Part shown: in pieces, positions 49,801 through 57,838 of the stretch
How positions within the stretch are numbered: the stretch's first letter is position 1
Layout: each line of letters starts with the position of its first letter
DNA from: Streptomyces sp. NRRL B-24484
Lineage (GTDB): Bacteria > Actinomycetota > Actinomycetes > Streptomycetales > Streptomycetaceae
DNA length: 64,000 nucleotides
Assembly (NCBI RefSeq): GCF_000717715.1
Contig: NZ_JOAI01000041.1
Coordinates: 1 to 64,000, forward strand
Reading direction: 5' to 3'
Position numbers and translations under genes: made by a program
Notes under the pieces: generated by a model
What the model was told of the DNA's origin: nothing
The model's input: only the letters and a program-made list of their open reading frames with translations
Databases searched by the model: none

Positions 49801-50098
49801 GCGCCCGGACCCTGGGGGCGTTGCGGTGGCGCAGCAGGGCAGCAGCTTCCACACCGACCGAGCAGACGAAGGACAGCCAGGCCGCCCAGCCGATGAGGGT
49901 GAGGGCGCCGAGGAACAGGCTTCCGTTGTCGGGCCTGGAGAGGGCGTCGGTGACGTCCTGCCAGGTCGGCAGGGTGTCGGGCAGGACACCGGTGCGCAGC
50001 AGGAGTAGCGGGACGCCGATCAGTAGGACGGTGAGGAGAAGGAGACTGGCGAGGCCGCGCAGGAGCGCCACGGGGCGGGAGGTGGGGCGTTGGGGCAT
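46868..50098 (-). CDS. Membrane protein with two LysM domains and a C-terminal BTAD regulator domain
   Basis: 1076 residues from ATG 50098 (GGGAGG upstream; the stop of the previous gene is 5 bases away). Three helices (about 10-35, 60-90, 105-125), LysM 1 (about 165-213, HHVKAGDTLWDLAEHYLG), LysM 2 (about 245-297, TVVVHAGDTLSQIAQDELG), a Pro/Thr/Ala linker, a fourth helix (about 395-420), a 400-residue cytoplasmic part, and from 830 an OmpR-type winged helix plus BTAD (NRTSAEIAEYMDPDRPWQPE, VDSNVSRLRNRLG). BTAD is known from SARP regulators. LysM outside and BTAD inside suggest a cell-wall-sensing regulator or scaffold of the Tad pilus; it closes the pilus operon. Confidence 0.8.
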   Translation of the reverse strand: MPQRPTSRPVALLRGLASLLLLTVLLIGVPLLLLRTGVLPDTLPTWQDVTDALSRPDNGSLFLGALTLIGWAAWLSFVCSVGVEAAALLRHRNAPRVRALGATQRLAGFLVAGVVMLLPTSAAFAAPAPASAAPTGVTALQKSGSLPQAAAAADTAAVQGWTGPVHHVKAGDTLWDLAEHYLGSGTRWHEIADLNTGVRQADGTVLTGNVLELQIGWTLRLPTSAAAPAVPAQGGGTGADRAQHTVVVHAGDTLSQIAQDELGDGDRYPELLDATRDLVQPDGSHLTDPDELLPGQVIVIPGDTATPAAPTPAEATPAPPTKTAPSTSTPAPATPGTATPKPESTPAPTATTPPAEATPAPATTPSADSAPTADTPPPAAPDEQTARDSSALSQSILGVGALLGAGFLAALTALRIIQHRRRKPGQTIAVPDETTPIERLLDSTSSPASVELLDRALRTLAHWHPDQLPALRGAQVTATEVLLLPDVPAPALAPFGDRDDGWWGLAADEADLLEQDAAAQVTAPYPALATIGTAADGSHLLANLPHHGVLLLSGTAQQVREVARGIAMEAGTSAWADHVDVLTCDFGQELASTLPHCRVRYTPDLAAAVVDLASVLAEVIQAQEENTEPPMPWLLVCADTDEQELWHLADLMGKSRGHQIAAVLPATDTTRTLFPDALELDASRTEPQPYAALERDVALQRVTDQAYRQMTATLTITADPARPAQGVWATLPTLDPAGLGLRPTDVVDEQPSPTAARPYLSLIAAEAAAPADQPAADAQPNKRDDAVPGTEPAPAEELETVPEQEEPAAAATAPLAPPPVPKLPDGAQAPKILVLGPVQVVHAGETLPPNLALLAAALRFRGNRTSAEIAEYMDPDRPWQPETVDSNVSRLRNRLGYIPGTSPSTFYLPKKVRGQGHYVLSPLVRTDYQDFLDLVEHGLTKGPEGVLDLEAALDLVRGTPFGGAAEHNWAMPIAQDITGRITDTAYTVALWRMRPPVQDLQAARRAVEIGIGIDNSCERLYQAWLQIEHQAGNRTQMAKIAKEIYAAAARLRVDVEPDTLALIARLSPGDSLRPAQ

Positions 50099-50103
50099 GG
50101 CGG

Positions 50104-50544
50104 TCAGCCTCCCTGGACGTGGAGTGTGGCGCTGGCGTGGCCGGTGACGGCGGGCGTGCCGGGCCAGAAGATCGGGTGGTAGGTCTCGGTGACGTCGACG
50201 ACGATGCTGCCGTCGCCAGCCCAGCTGACGGTGCCGGTGGCCTTGGCCTGGGAGAGGTAGGCGTAGGCGGCGCGCTGGGCGGCCTCGCGGTCGACGGTGA
50301 TGCCATCCCCGGAGATCGCTCGGCCGACGTTGACGCTGTTGGCGCCGCTGCGGGCAGCTTCCTGGGCTGCGGCCTGGGCGTGGTTGAGAGCTCGGAGCTT
50401 CCCGCCGCCGTCCACGATCAGCGCGATGACGGCGAAGACGGACACGATCGCCACCGCGACGAACAGCGTGATGGCGCCTTCGTCGGGGCGGGCCGTGAGA
50501 CGGGCCGTGATCCGGGCCCGCAGCCGGGCCGTGGCGCCAGTCAT
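50104..50544 (-). CDS. TadG/TadE-like pseudopilin
   Basis: 146 residues, ATG 50544 overlapping the upstream stop (ATGA). PDEGAITLFVAVAIVSVFAV is the class III signal/hydrophobic segment with the Gly-Ala-Ile-x-x-F cleavage pattern of Tad pseudopilins; the remainder is a small extracytoplasmic domain. Minor pilin of the Tad apparatus. Confidence 0.75.
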   Translation of the reverse strand: MTGATARLRARITARLTARPDEGAITLFVAVAIVSVFAVIALIVDGGGKLRALNHAQAAAQEAARSGANSVNVGRAISGDGITVDREAAQRAAYAYLSQAKATGTVSWAGDGSIVVDVTETYHPIFWPGTPAVTGHASATLHVQGG

Positions 50545-50993
50545 TGCTGCCGTCCTCGATAAGGGTCAATGGGGGAGGTGAAGTGAGCCGTGATGGTCTT
50601 GGTCCCGGGGAATCCGGGGATGGTCAGGTCGGCGAGGTTGAGCTGGCAGGTGACGGTGACGGTGACGCTGGCGGGGGTGCCGAGAGGCGCGGAGAACCCG
50701 GCAGTGGGGACGTCGACCTGTAGGGACGTGCAGGTGTGGCCCTGGTCCTGGAGGGTCTGCTGGGCGATGCGGCTGCCTTCCGAGCGGGCCGTGTTCGGAT
50801 CGCGCACCAGGGAGGCGGCCCGGGCGGCGTTGCGGGCGGCGGCGTCTACGGCGCCTTCGGCGATGTGGATCCGGCCGGCGGCGACGGCGACCAGGAGCGC
50901 GGTCAGTAGTACGGGGGCGAGGATCGCCGCCTCCAGGCTCAGACTGCCCCGATCGCGCAGTCGCGGCCGAGTGCGGGTGCGGGTGCGGTTCAT
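50541..50993 (-). CDS. TadE-like pseudopilin 2
   Basis: 150 residues, ATG 50993 overlapping the upstream stop. RDRGSLSLEAAILAPVLLTALLV carries the G-S-x-x-x-E processing and helix motif of TadE. Extracytoplasmic part with two cysteines (HTCTSLQV, VTVTCQL) that may form a disulfide. Confidence 0.8.
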   Translation of the reverse strand: MNRTRTRTRPRLRDRGSLSLEAAILAPVLLTALLVAVAAGRIHIAEGAVDAAARNAARAASLVRDPNTARSEGSRIAQQTLQDQGHTCTSLQVDVPTAGFSAPLGTPASVTVTVTCQLNLADLTIPGFPGTKTITAHFTSPIDPYRGRQQ

Positions 50994-51451
50994 GGCAGCT
51001 CCGCGGGGCGTTCGCGGGAGGCACTGGCGTGCTGGTGGATGCCCAAGCTCAGCCCGGGGATCCACGTGTCGACGCGTCCGGAGACGTCGATGCGCACCGT
51101 GTTTCCGTCGCTGCCGGTCACGGCGCGGCCGGTGATGCCGCCGCCGGCCCGGTCGAGGAAGCCGTTGGTGACCGTGAGGCCCTGGTCGAGGGTGGCGCCC
51201 TGGACGCGCGCGGTGTCGACGCCGCGCTGCGCTGCGGACAGGGCGACGTTGCGGGCGTGGTACCAGAAACTGACGGTGATGATGCCGAAGATCAGGGTCA
51301 TGACCACGGGGAAGACGACGGCCAGCTCCAGGGACAGCGCACCGCTGTCCCCGGAGCCGGACCGCTTCACCCGGTGGCGTGCCCAGGAGTGCAGGCGGCG
51401 CCGGCGCTGCAACACGTCCTCCTGGTGGTGGATGAAACCGGTGGGTGACAA
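50990..51451 (-). CDS. TadE-like pseudopilin 1
   Basis: 153 residues. GDSGALSLELAVVFPVVMTLIFG is the TadE signal with the essential Glu five after the Gly. Basic cytoplasmic N-terminus, short outer domain. Stop overlaps the next ATG. Confidence 0.8.
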   Translation of the reverse strand: MSPTGFIHHQEDVLQRRRRLHSWARHRVKRSGSGDSGALSLELAVVFPVVMTLIFGIITVSFWYHARNVALSAAQRGVDTARVQGATLDQGLTVTNGFLDRAGGGITGRAVTGSDGNTVRIDVSGRVDTWIPGLSLGIHQHASASRERPAELP

Positions 51452-51468
51452 GGACCGACGTCAGTCGG

Positions 51469-51672
51469 CTACTTGATCTGGCCTTCCTTCTCGTTGAGCT
51501 TGCCGTTGAGGAACACACCCAGGCCGATGGCCATGGCGACCAGGATGCCGATCAGGATGGCGCCCTCGATCGACAGCGCACCGCGGTCACGCTCGGCGTG
51601 GGCGGCCTGCAGCCGGGCGGAGTGCGCGCGCAGCTGGATGGACAGGTAGGTCAGCAGCGGGTCGTGGAGCAC
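51469..51672 (-). CDS. Flp-type major pilin candidate
   Basis: 67 residues from GTG 51672 (GGGGAAAG upstream). RDRGALSIEGAILIGILVAMAIGLGVFL matches the class III prepilin segment, with the Gly-Ala processing site and Glu at +5, followed by the short charged end typical of Flp pilins. Main structural subunit by size and place. No prepilin peptidase is seen in the window, so processing must rely on one elsewhere. Confidence 0.7.
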   Translation of the reverse strand: MLHDPLLTYLSIQLRAHSARLQAAHAERDRGALSIEGAILIGILVAMAIGLGVFLNGKLNEKEGQIK

Positions 51673-51697
51673 GGGTCTTTCCCCCTTGGTCGGTGAA

Positions 51698-51871
51698 TCA
51701 GTTGGTGAACAGCCGGGCGATGGCGCCAAGGCCCGGCCAGGTCGTGAAAGCGAACGAGACGACCACAGCGGCGGCGCTCCAGAGGATCAGCTGGACGGTC
51801 GTACCGCTGCTGTCGCCGGTGCGCAGGCGGGCAAGGAGCCTGGGGCCGGCCTCGGGCGGGTCATCGGACAC
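51698..51871 (-). CDS. Small membrane protein in the tad operon
   Basis: 57 residues from GTG 51871, with AGGGAGGAACG upstream, 19 bases after the tadC stop. One helix (VQLILWSAAAVVVSFAFTTW) and an acidic N-terminus. Role unknown; often a tiny gene lies between tadC and flp in actinobacteria. Confidence 0.55.
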   Translation of the reverse strand: MSDDPPEAGPRLLARLRTGDSSGTTVQLILWSAAAVVVSFAFTTWPGLGAIARLFTN

Positions 51872-51890
51872 GTGGGACGTTCCTCCCTGG

Positions 51891-52790
51891 TCAGGCGGCC
51901 ATGATCCGCGCGATGGCGGGGTAGCCGATCCAGATGGACATGATGATCACCAGGGCCGTCACCGGGACGATCATCTTCTCTGAGGCAGCGTTCGCCTCGG
52001 CCTGAGCATCCGTCAGCAGCACGCCGCGCAGGCTGCGGGCCTGGGCCTGCAGCGTGGAGTACACGGCTGCGCCTTCCTCGCCGGCGAGGGCCATGATGTC
52101 GGCCGGTGCGCCGAGTTCGGGGACACCAAGTTCCTCGGAGAGCTGCTTGAGGCCTTCCCACGGCGGGATGCCGGCGAGTTCGGCCCGGGTGAGGGCGTCG
52201 CGCAGCCGGGAGAACACCCAGCCCTCGCCGATGTCGGCGGCCTTGCGCAGGGCTTCGCTCGGGCCGGCGTCGGCGGCCCGCTCCAGGCACACGAGTTCCA
52301 GGTAGGACGCGATGGCGAAGCGGAACTCGCGGCGGGCCGCGGCCGCCTCCTCACGAACCTGGATGTCGGGCAGGAACGAGAACAGGACCGCGAGCGCCAC
52401 CCCGGCCAGCGCCGGGAGCGCGAAGGGCATGCTGGAGCCGGCCAGGGCGACCGAGGCGACGGTGAAGCAGGGAAGCAGCAGGCCGATCAGCGCGTAGCCG
52501 AGCTTGCGGCCCATGTGCTGCGCCGGGGTGCGGCCGAGCAGGTCGAGCTCCTGCTGCGGAAGGCGGAAGGGGCCCTCGCCGACCTGGGCCAGCAGCCGGC
52601 CGCCGATCCGTTCCAGGACGGAGTTGGGTGCGCGCACCGCGCGCGGCTCCAGGTTCTCCAGCCGGCCGGCGTCCATGCGGCGCAGCAGGTCGCCGAGGTC
52701 GGCGCGCGGTCGCATCAGGCCGGTGGCGGCGATGACCGCTCCGATGCCGCAGGCGGCGCCGGAGACGATCGCGGGAGCGGACACGATCAC
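51891..52790 (-). CDS. tadC: TadC-like inner-membrane platform protein
   Basis: 299 residues from GTG 52790, which overlaps the tadB stop (GTGA). Four helices (about 8-26, 105-140, and two near 275-295) around a T2SSF domain (REFRFAIASYLELVCLERAA, ALTRAELAGIPPWEGLKQLSEELG). Forms, with TadB, the membrane platform driven by TadA. Confidence 0.85.
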   Translation of the reverse strand: MIVSAPAIVSGAACGIGAVIAATGLMRPRADLGDLLRRMDAGRLENLEPRAVRAPNSVLERIGGRLLAQVGEGPFRLPQQELDLLGRTPAQHMGRKLGYALIGLLLPCFTVASVALAGSSMPFALPALAGVALAVLFSFLPDIQVREEAAAARREFRFAIASYLELVCLERAADAGPSEALRKAADIGEGWVFSRLRDALTRAELAGIPPWEGLKQLSEELGVPELGAPADIMALAGEEGAAVYSTLQAQARSLRGVLLTDAQAEANAASEKMIVPVTALVIIMSIWIGYPAIARIMAA

Positions 52791-53719
52791 CGGGCTGCTC
52801 CTTCCTGGCTGTCGGGCTGTGTGTTGGCAGGGGCGAGGAAGCGGGGTGCGGGCTTGGCCAGCGACATGCGGCGCATCCACACGATGACGCCGACGAAGGC
52901 GACGGCGAGGGCAACGGCGAGGACCTGCCCGGTGAGGGTGTTGTAGGGCTCGACGAAGCTGCCGGACAGCACCGTGAGCGCGAAGACGATCAGGCAGAAC
53001 ATGCTCACCCAGCGCATGTTGGTGCGCGGCTTCTCCCGGTCGGCCTCGACCTTGCGCCGCATCAGGACCTCCTCGGCGAGCTGCGCGGCGAGCTCCTTGA
53101 GTGCGGAGCTGAGGCCGGCACCGCGGTCCTGCGCATGCATGATCAGCAGTGCGGCCACCGAGTCGGCGGAGGCGTCGTTGAGCTCGTCGGCGAAGGACCG
53201 GTAGGCGAGCTGGGGCCGCCAGCCTGAGGCGAGCCGGGAGGCGAGGCGGGTCAGCTGGCCGGTGAGCGGCTTGGGCGCGGTGCGCAGGCTGCTGGTGACG
53301 GCCTGCTCCAGCGAGACGCCGGCGGTGTGGATGTCGGACAGGCGCCGCACCCACTCCTCCAAGGCCTCCAAGCGCTGGATCTGCGCCTTGCTGCCGCGGC
53401 CGGGCTGCCATATCCACGGCAGGCCGAGGACCGCCGCCGCGGACAGCAGGCCGCCGATGGGCCAGGAGCTGAACAGCCACACCAGCAGGCCGGTCACGGC
53501 GGCGGCCGGGAGGAGGGCACGCTGGTTGGCCCACACGCTCAGCGGGCCGGTGCCGTCGCTCTGGCTGGCGGCCGCGCGCAGGCGTCGCTCGATCGGCCCC
53601 TGCGGCCGGGCCCGGGCGGGACCGCGCGTGCCGACCAGGCCGACCACGGCGAGGACGAGGCCGCCGACGGCGGCGGTGCCGCCCAGGGCCGCCATCAGCG
53701 CTTCGGGAGTGAGGGTCAC
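52787..53719 (-). CDS. tadB: TadB-like inner-membrane platform protein
   Basis: 310 residues from GTG 53719, overlapping the tadA stop. Helices at the N-terminus (about 8-30), 70-105 and the C-terminus (about 235-290), with the T2SSF core (LEEWVRRLSDIHTAGVSLEQ, AALLIMHAQDRGAGLSSALKELA). Partner of TadC. Confidence 0.85.
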   Translation of the reverse strand: MTLTPEALMAALGGTAAVGGLVLAVVGLVGTRGPARARPQGPIERRLRAAASQSDGTGPLSVWANQRALLPAAAVTGLLVWLFSSWPIGGLLSAAAVLGLPWIWQPGRGSKAQIQRLEALEEWVRRLSDIHTAGVSLEQAVTSSLRTAPKPLTGQLTRLASRLASGWRPQLAYRSFADELNDASADSVAALLIMHAQDRGAGLSSALKELAAQLAEEVLMRRKVEADREKPRTNMRWVSMFCLIVFALTVLSGSFVEPYNTLTGQVLAVALAVAFVGVIVWMRRMSLAKPAPRFLAPANTQPDSQEGAAR

Positions 53720-55320
53720 AGCCGGCTCACCGCCTGCAGCGGGTGCTCCCAGGAGCCCCAGGGCTGGCGCAGCAGGTTGCGGTCGAAGCCGGCGCGCTCC
53801 AGGTCTTCCAGGCACTGCGGGGCCATGAGCGGCACGGCGCGCACCTCGCGGTGACGCTCGTCCTCACGCGGCCCGAAGATCATCTGCCTCGAGGGCCGGC
53901 CGCCCTCGCCGACGCCGGTGATCTCCATGACCTGGGAGACGAAACGGTGCCGGACACCGCCGATCGCGGTCTCGTCGACCAGGCGCACGTAGACGATGAA
54001 GTCGATGGCGTTGGCGATCAGCCGGTAGGCGAGGGAGTCGGTCATCTGCGTGTCCTCGTCCTGCATGGCGAGCATGACGAGCCGCTCGATCGCCATCTCC
54101 GCGGAGCGGGCGTGCAGCGTGCACATCGAGCCGCCCTCGCCCTCGTTCATGGCGTGCAGCATCGGCAGGACTTCCTTGCCGCGGACCTCGCCAACGATCA
54201 CGCGGCGCAGCGACATGCGCAGGGCCTGGCGGAACAAATCGGTGAGGGTGATCTCGCCAGCCGCGCGGCCGTCCGGGCCGCGTTCGCCGTTGCCCTCGCG
54301 GGCCTCGAAGGCGACCACGGTCGGGCCCTCGGGGTCCTCGTGGAGCCACAGCTCGTACTCGCCCTCCAGGGTGCCCACCCGCTCGGAGCGGGGAATCTCC
54401 CTGGCCATCGCACGCATCAGGGACGTCTTGCCGACACCCTGCGAGCCGGCGACGACGATGTTCTTGCGCGCGAGCACCGCGCTCTGCAGGAAGGCGGCGA
54501 GGGTGGAGTCGATGGTGCCCCACTCCTGAAGGGCCTTCAGGCCCTGGGCGCGGGTGCGGTGGCGGCGGATGACGATCTCAGGCTTGGGGGTGACCCACGC
54601 GGTCGCCGCGAGACGCGAGCCATCGGCCAGCCGGGTGTTGAGGGTCGGGGTGGCCGGGGTGAGCGAGCGCTCGCCCTGGCCCTGGGTGCGGACCAGCTGG
54701 TTGATCAGCTCGATCAGGCCCGCGTCCGACTCGGCAACCCGTCCGACCTGCCTAGAGGGGCGGTCGCGGTAGTCCACACGCACGTTGTCGAAGCCGCTGA
54801 CGATGATGTTCTCGGTCTCACTGTCGTCCAGGTAGGGCTGGAGCCGGCCGGCCTGGAAAAGCTCGTCGAAGACGGCCCGCTTCACGGCCTGCTCATCCGT
54901 CTGCGTCAGCGGCCGTGCAGTCGCGGCGTACGCGGTCGCCCACTCGGAGACCAGGCGGTTGACCAGGCTCTGCCCGAGCTGCCGACGGTCCTCGCCCGTC
55001 ATGCCCGGGGTGTCGGCGCTGGCCTGCGCGAGGCGCTCGGCGACCCGCTGCCGAAGCTGGATGACCTCGTCGAACGGCACAGGCAGCACACCGGCGGCGT
55101 CCGTCCCTGCTGCGGTCGGCCTCACCGGCCCCGGCACGATCCGTCGCGCCGTCGGCGCCTCGACAGGATCGGCCACGGGCGCGGCCGGCACCGGGACCGG
55201 GGCGGTGGGGATTGACCAGCCGGTGCCCCGCTGGCCCTGCAGCAGCGCGTCACGGAAACGCGAAGCCCGGGCAGAGCCCGGCGCCTGATCTGCGGGGGAG
55301 GCCGGGAGCGTGTCAGACAT
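53716..55320 (-). CDS. tadA: TadA/CpaF secretion ATPase
   Basis: 534 residues from ATG 55320 (GGAGGGAACCC upstream), overlapping the preceding gene by 8 bases. VirB11-type motor: QTDEQAVKRAVFDELF in the N-domain, Walker A GSQGVGKT (Lys298), Asp box LEGEYELWLHED, Walker B LRRVIVGEVRGKE, His box MCTLHARSAEMAIERL. All catalytic boxes intact. Powers pilus assembly through TadB and TadC. Confidence 0.92.
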   Translation of the reverse strand: MSDTLPASPADQAPGSARASRFRDALLQGQRGTGWSIPTAPVPVPAAPVADPVEAPTARRIVPGPVRPTAAGTDAAGVLPVPFDEVIQLRQRVAERLAQASADTPGMTGEDRRQLGQSLVNRLVSEWATAYAATARPLTQTDEQAVKRAVFDELFQAGRLQPYLDDSETENIIVSGFDNVRVDYRDRPSRQVGRVAESDAGLIELINQLVRTQGQGERSLTPATPTLNTRLADGSRLAATAWVTPKPEIVIRRHRTRAQGLKALQEWGTIDSTLAAFLQSAVLARKNIVVAGSQGVGKTSLMRAMAREIPRSERVGTLEGEYELWLHEDPEGPTVVAFEAREGNGERGPDGRAAGEITLTDLFRQALRMSLRRVIVGEVRGKEVLPMLHAMNEGEGGSMCTLHARSAEMAIERLVMLAMQDEDTQMTDSLAYRLIANAIDFIVYVRLVDETAIGGVRHRFVSQVMEITGVGEGGRPSRQMIFGPREDERHREVRAVPLMAPQCLEDLERAGFDRNLLRQPWGSWEHPLQAVSRL

Positions 55321-56131
55321 GGGTTCCCTCCACACGGCGCGGGGCCAGCTGGATCCGGCGGCGCGTCGCGGCCAGCGTGATCGGCTCGTGGGCGGTGCGC
55401 GCAGCCCGCATCAGCGGCGCCATGGCGAACCGGCCGCGGACCTTCCCGCCGTTCGTCAGCACCTCGGCCGTTCCCGGGTCGTGCGCGAGCGTGGCGACCA
55501 CCGGCACCCGCAGGTGAGCGGCGATCTCTGCGGCAGGATGTGGGCCCTCCTCGATGAGCAGCAGCCCCAGCGACCCAGAGCCGGTGCCGTGCCGTTCCAA
55601 GTCCTCCCGTACCGCCTTCACCACCGGGGCGGTCGCGGTCAGCGACGCCGCGGTGCCGCGCACCACCAGCAGCACCACATCGGCCCGGCGCAGCAGCACG
55701 GCCGGCGAGGCGCTCTCGCTCAGACGGGTCGAGGACTCCACACACACCCGCCCGGCGTCCACGACGATGTCGTAGCCGTCCTCCTCCATCACCCGCAGCA
55801 GCCGGTGCAGCGCATCCCACGTGCCGGCCAGCGAGGCCGCCTGCGCCGGGTCGGTCAGCCCGGGCAGCAGCAACCGCTCACCCGCCGCATCGAAGGCCAC
55901 CAGGTGCTGCTCGAAGACCTCTGGCAGCGTGCCGGCGCGATCCGCGGTCGCCAGCCGGTGCAGGCCGATCTGCGCCGTCGTGCCGTAGCCCTGCAGGTAG
56001 CCGGCACGGATGCTGCCCCCGGCCGGGTCGCACTCGGCGAGCAGGGTGCGCTTCGGTGCGGCCAGCGCCAGGGCCAGTGCCGAGCACGTCACCCCGCTGC
56101 TCTTGGCGCTCGCCAGCGCCACCATCGCCAT
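55313..56131 (-). CDS. tadZ: TadZ/CpaE-like ParA-fold protein with lost Walker lysine
   Basis: 272 residues, ATG 56131 sharing its A with the upstream TGA. MAMVALASAKSSGVTCSALALAL takes the place of the ParA P-loop: the signature lysine is Lys10, but the Walker lysine position is Thr15. DLVV-type strands (YDIVVDAGRV, ADVVLLVVRG) complete the fold. TadZ proteins localise the pilus and often have atypical ATP sites, so it is probably a polar or membrane marker rather than an active ATPase. Confidence 0.75.
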   Translation of the reverse strand: MAMVALASAKSSGVTCSALALALAAPKRTLLAECDPAGGSIRAGYLQGYGTTAQIGLHRLATADRAGTLPEVFEQHLVAFDAAGERLLLPGLTDPAQAASLAGTWDALHRLLRVMEEDGYDIVVDAGRVCVESSTRLSESASPAVLLRRADVVLLVVRGTAASLTATAPVVKAVREDLERHGTGSGSLGLLLIEEGPHPAAEIAAHLRVPVVATLAHDPGTAEVLTNGGKVRGRFAMAPLMRAARTAHEPITLAATRRRIQLAPRRVEGTHV

Positions 56132-56820
56132 CAGGACCGCCCCTTCAGGACGACCGCGACCCGCCCGGTCGCCGCCCACGACGCCACGGTCGGCGCCTCG
56201 ACGGGGGAGACGGCCAGGTCCACCACCCGCACGCCGTTGGCGTCCGGCGCGGAGACCTGCACCACCACCGCACCGATCGTTGAGGGCTGCCCGGTCGACT
56301 TGGCATCGTCCTGGCCCTGCCCGGGCGTCTGCACCACCGTCACCACATCCCCGGCCTGCAGTGCACCGGCCGGAAGCTGGCCCTGCTTGGCCAGCACACC
56401 GACGATGTCCTTGCCCGCGGCGACCGGCTTGCCGCTGCGCACTGACCGGTCGGTGACCAGCGCGCCGGCGGGCAGGTCCGCGGCGGCCGCCTTCCCGAGG
56501 ATGTCGTGGCTGCGGGTGACCGGGACCGGCTTCAGCGCGGGGTCGGCGACCACGGACGCGGCGATCAGGTCGTCGGAGGTGATGACCTTGCCTGCGGGAA
56601 TGTCGTGCGCGACCGCGATCACGCTGACCCGGTCGCCGGCCTGGTTGACGAAGTAGGCGGCGCTCAGGCCGCCGAGCGCGGCCAGGGCCACGCCCACCGC
56701 GACGACCATCGGGCGGCGCGAGCGGCGCGGACCGCTGTCGGTGACCGGCAGCGGTGCGGGCTGCTGGCGGCCGCCCTCGGCGGCCGGTGCCGGGCGCGGC
56801 TGGGAAATGCTGCGTGCCAT
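56131..56820 (-). CDS. cpaB: CpaB/RcpC-like SAF-domain protein
   Basis: 229 residues from ATG 56820 (AAGGAAAG near the start on the coding strand). One N-terminal helix (about 38-60, MVVAVGVALAALGGLSAAYFV), then the SAF domain (VIAVAHDIPAGKVITSDDLI, GKAAAADLPAGALVTDRSV). Periplasm-side stabiliser of Tad pilus assembly. Confidence 0.8.
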   Translation of the reverse strand: MARSISQPRPAPAAEGGRQQPAPLPVTDSGPRRSRRPMVVAVGVALAALGGLSAAYFVNQAGDRVSVIAVAHDIPAGKVITSDDLIAASVVADPALKPVPVTRSHDILGKAAAADLPAGALVTDRSVRSGKPVAAGKDIVGVLAKQGQLPAGALQAGDVVTVVQTPGQGQDDAKSTGQPSTIGAVVVQVSAPDANGVRVVDLAVSPVEAPTVASWAATGRVAVVLKGRS

Positions 56821-56884
56821 CAGGGCTTTCCTTCAGCAGGAGGTACAAGGGGACGCCGGAGCGCCCCGGTGCGGTGAGGGAGCG

Positions 56885-57838
56885 TCAGCGGTTGTTGAGG
56901 GCCTGGGCCTCGGCGATCGACACGTCCGCGTTCGAGGTGCGGTCGACGAGGATCTGGCCGCCCTGCCCGGTGGTCGCCGTCCAGTCGACGACCCACTTGC
57001 TCGTGGCGGTGATCTGGAAGTGCCCGGGCCGGGTGTAGGTGTGGCCGCAGTCGGGGGCGCTGGTGCCGTAGGAAGGCTGGTAGGGCTTGCCGGGGCTCTT
57101 GCACGTGACGGAGGTGCCGTCGCCGGTCGACCAGATGATCCGGTCCACGCGCGCGGTTGCCGTCACGGTGACGCCGCCGGCGGACGCGCTCGCGCTGTTG
57201 GGGCCCCAGGTCGTGGCCGAGGTGTTGTTCCACAGCCACACGGGCAGGCCGACCAGCGAGGTCCCGCCCTGCTTGGGCGCGGTGCCGATATCCGCGCCGG
57301 TCAGGCCCATCCGACTGACCATGTTCTGCGCGATGACCGCGGGGTCGACCATGCCGCCGTAGCCGGGCGGCGGAGTGGTCCGGTAGTAGGTGCCGCCCTG
57401 CAACTCCGCACCCTTGGCCAGGCACGCCACGTCGTACAGCGCGCCCTTGTCCGGGGAGGCGCCGGCGCCGCCGCCGATCGCGATGGACCAGCCGGGATCG
57501 CTGGCAGGCGGCTGCGGGGCGAAGGCCTTCCAGTAGCAGCGGTCGGACGGGTTGAACCAGCCCAGGTCGTCGCGGTGGCAGGGCACCTCGTGGTCGTCGA
57601 TCCGGCACACCGCGCCGCCGCCCCCGTTGCCGCTGCCGCTGCCGCCCGGATCCTTACCGTTGCCGCCGTTGCCGCCGCCGTCGGTCGTGGTGCCGCCGCC
57701 GGCATGGACATCGCAGTCGCCAGCGAGCGGTGGGCAGCCAGCGCCCCCATCGCCTGCTGAGGCCTGACCGACGGCGAGGCCGGCAGTGACGAGCAGAGCC
57801 GAGGCCACTGCGCCCGCGAGGCGCCGCGCGGTCAGCAT
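56885..57838 (-). CDS. Secreted Gly-rich protein of the tad operon
   Basis: 317 residues from ATG 57838, overlapping the lipoprotein stop by 7 bases. Signal peptide (LAGAVASALLVTAGLAVGQASA), a Gly/Asn/Asp linker with DGGGNGGNGKDPGGSGSG, then a beta-rich domain with six cysteines (CRIDDHEVPC, CYWKAF, YDVACLA, VTCKS, DCGHTYTRPGHFQITATSKW). The GHTYTRPGHFQIT stretch resembles a PKD-type strand. Likely exported surface part of the pilus system; no defined family. Confidence 0.65.
   Translation of the reverse strand: MLTARRLAGAVASALLVTAGLAVGQASAGDGGAGCPPLAGDCDVHAGGGTTTDGGGNGGNGKDPGGSGSGNGGGGAVCRIDDHEVPCHRDDLGWFNPSDRCYWKAFAPQPPASDPGWSIAIGGGAGASPDKGALYDVACLAKGAELQGGTYYRTTPPPGYGGMVDPAVIAQNMVSRMGLTGADIGTAPKQGGTSLVGLPVWLWNNTSATTWGPNSASASAGGVTVTATARVDRIIWSTGDGTSVTCKSPGKPYQPSYGTSAPDCGHTYTRPGHFQITATSKWVVDWTATTGQGGQILVDRTSNADVSIAEAQALNNR

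Noticed and set aside
53743..55215. Plus-strand frame of 490 codons
   Set aside because: Opposite tadA, whose ATPase boxes are complete.
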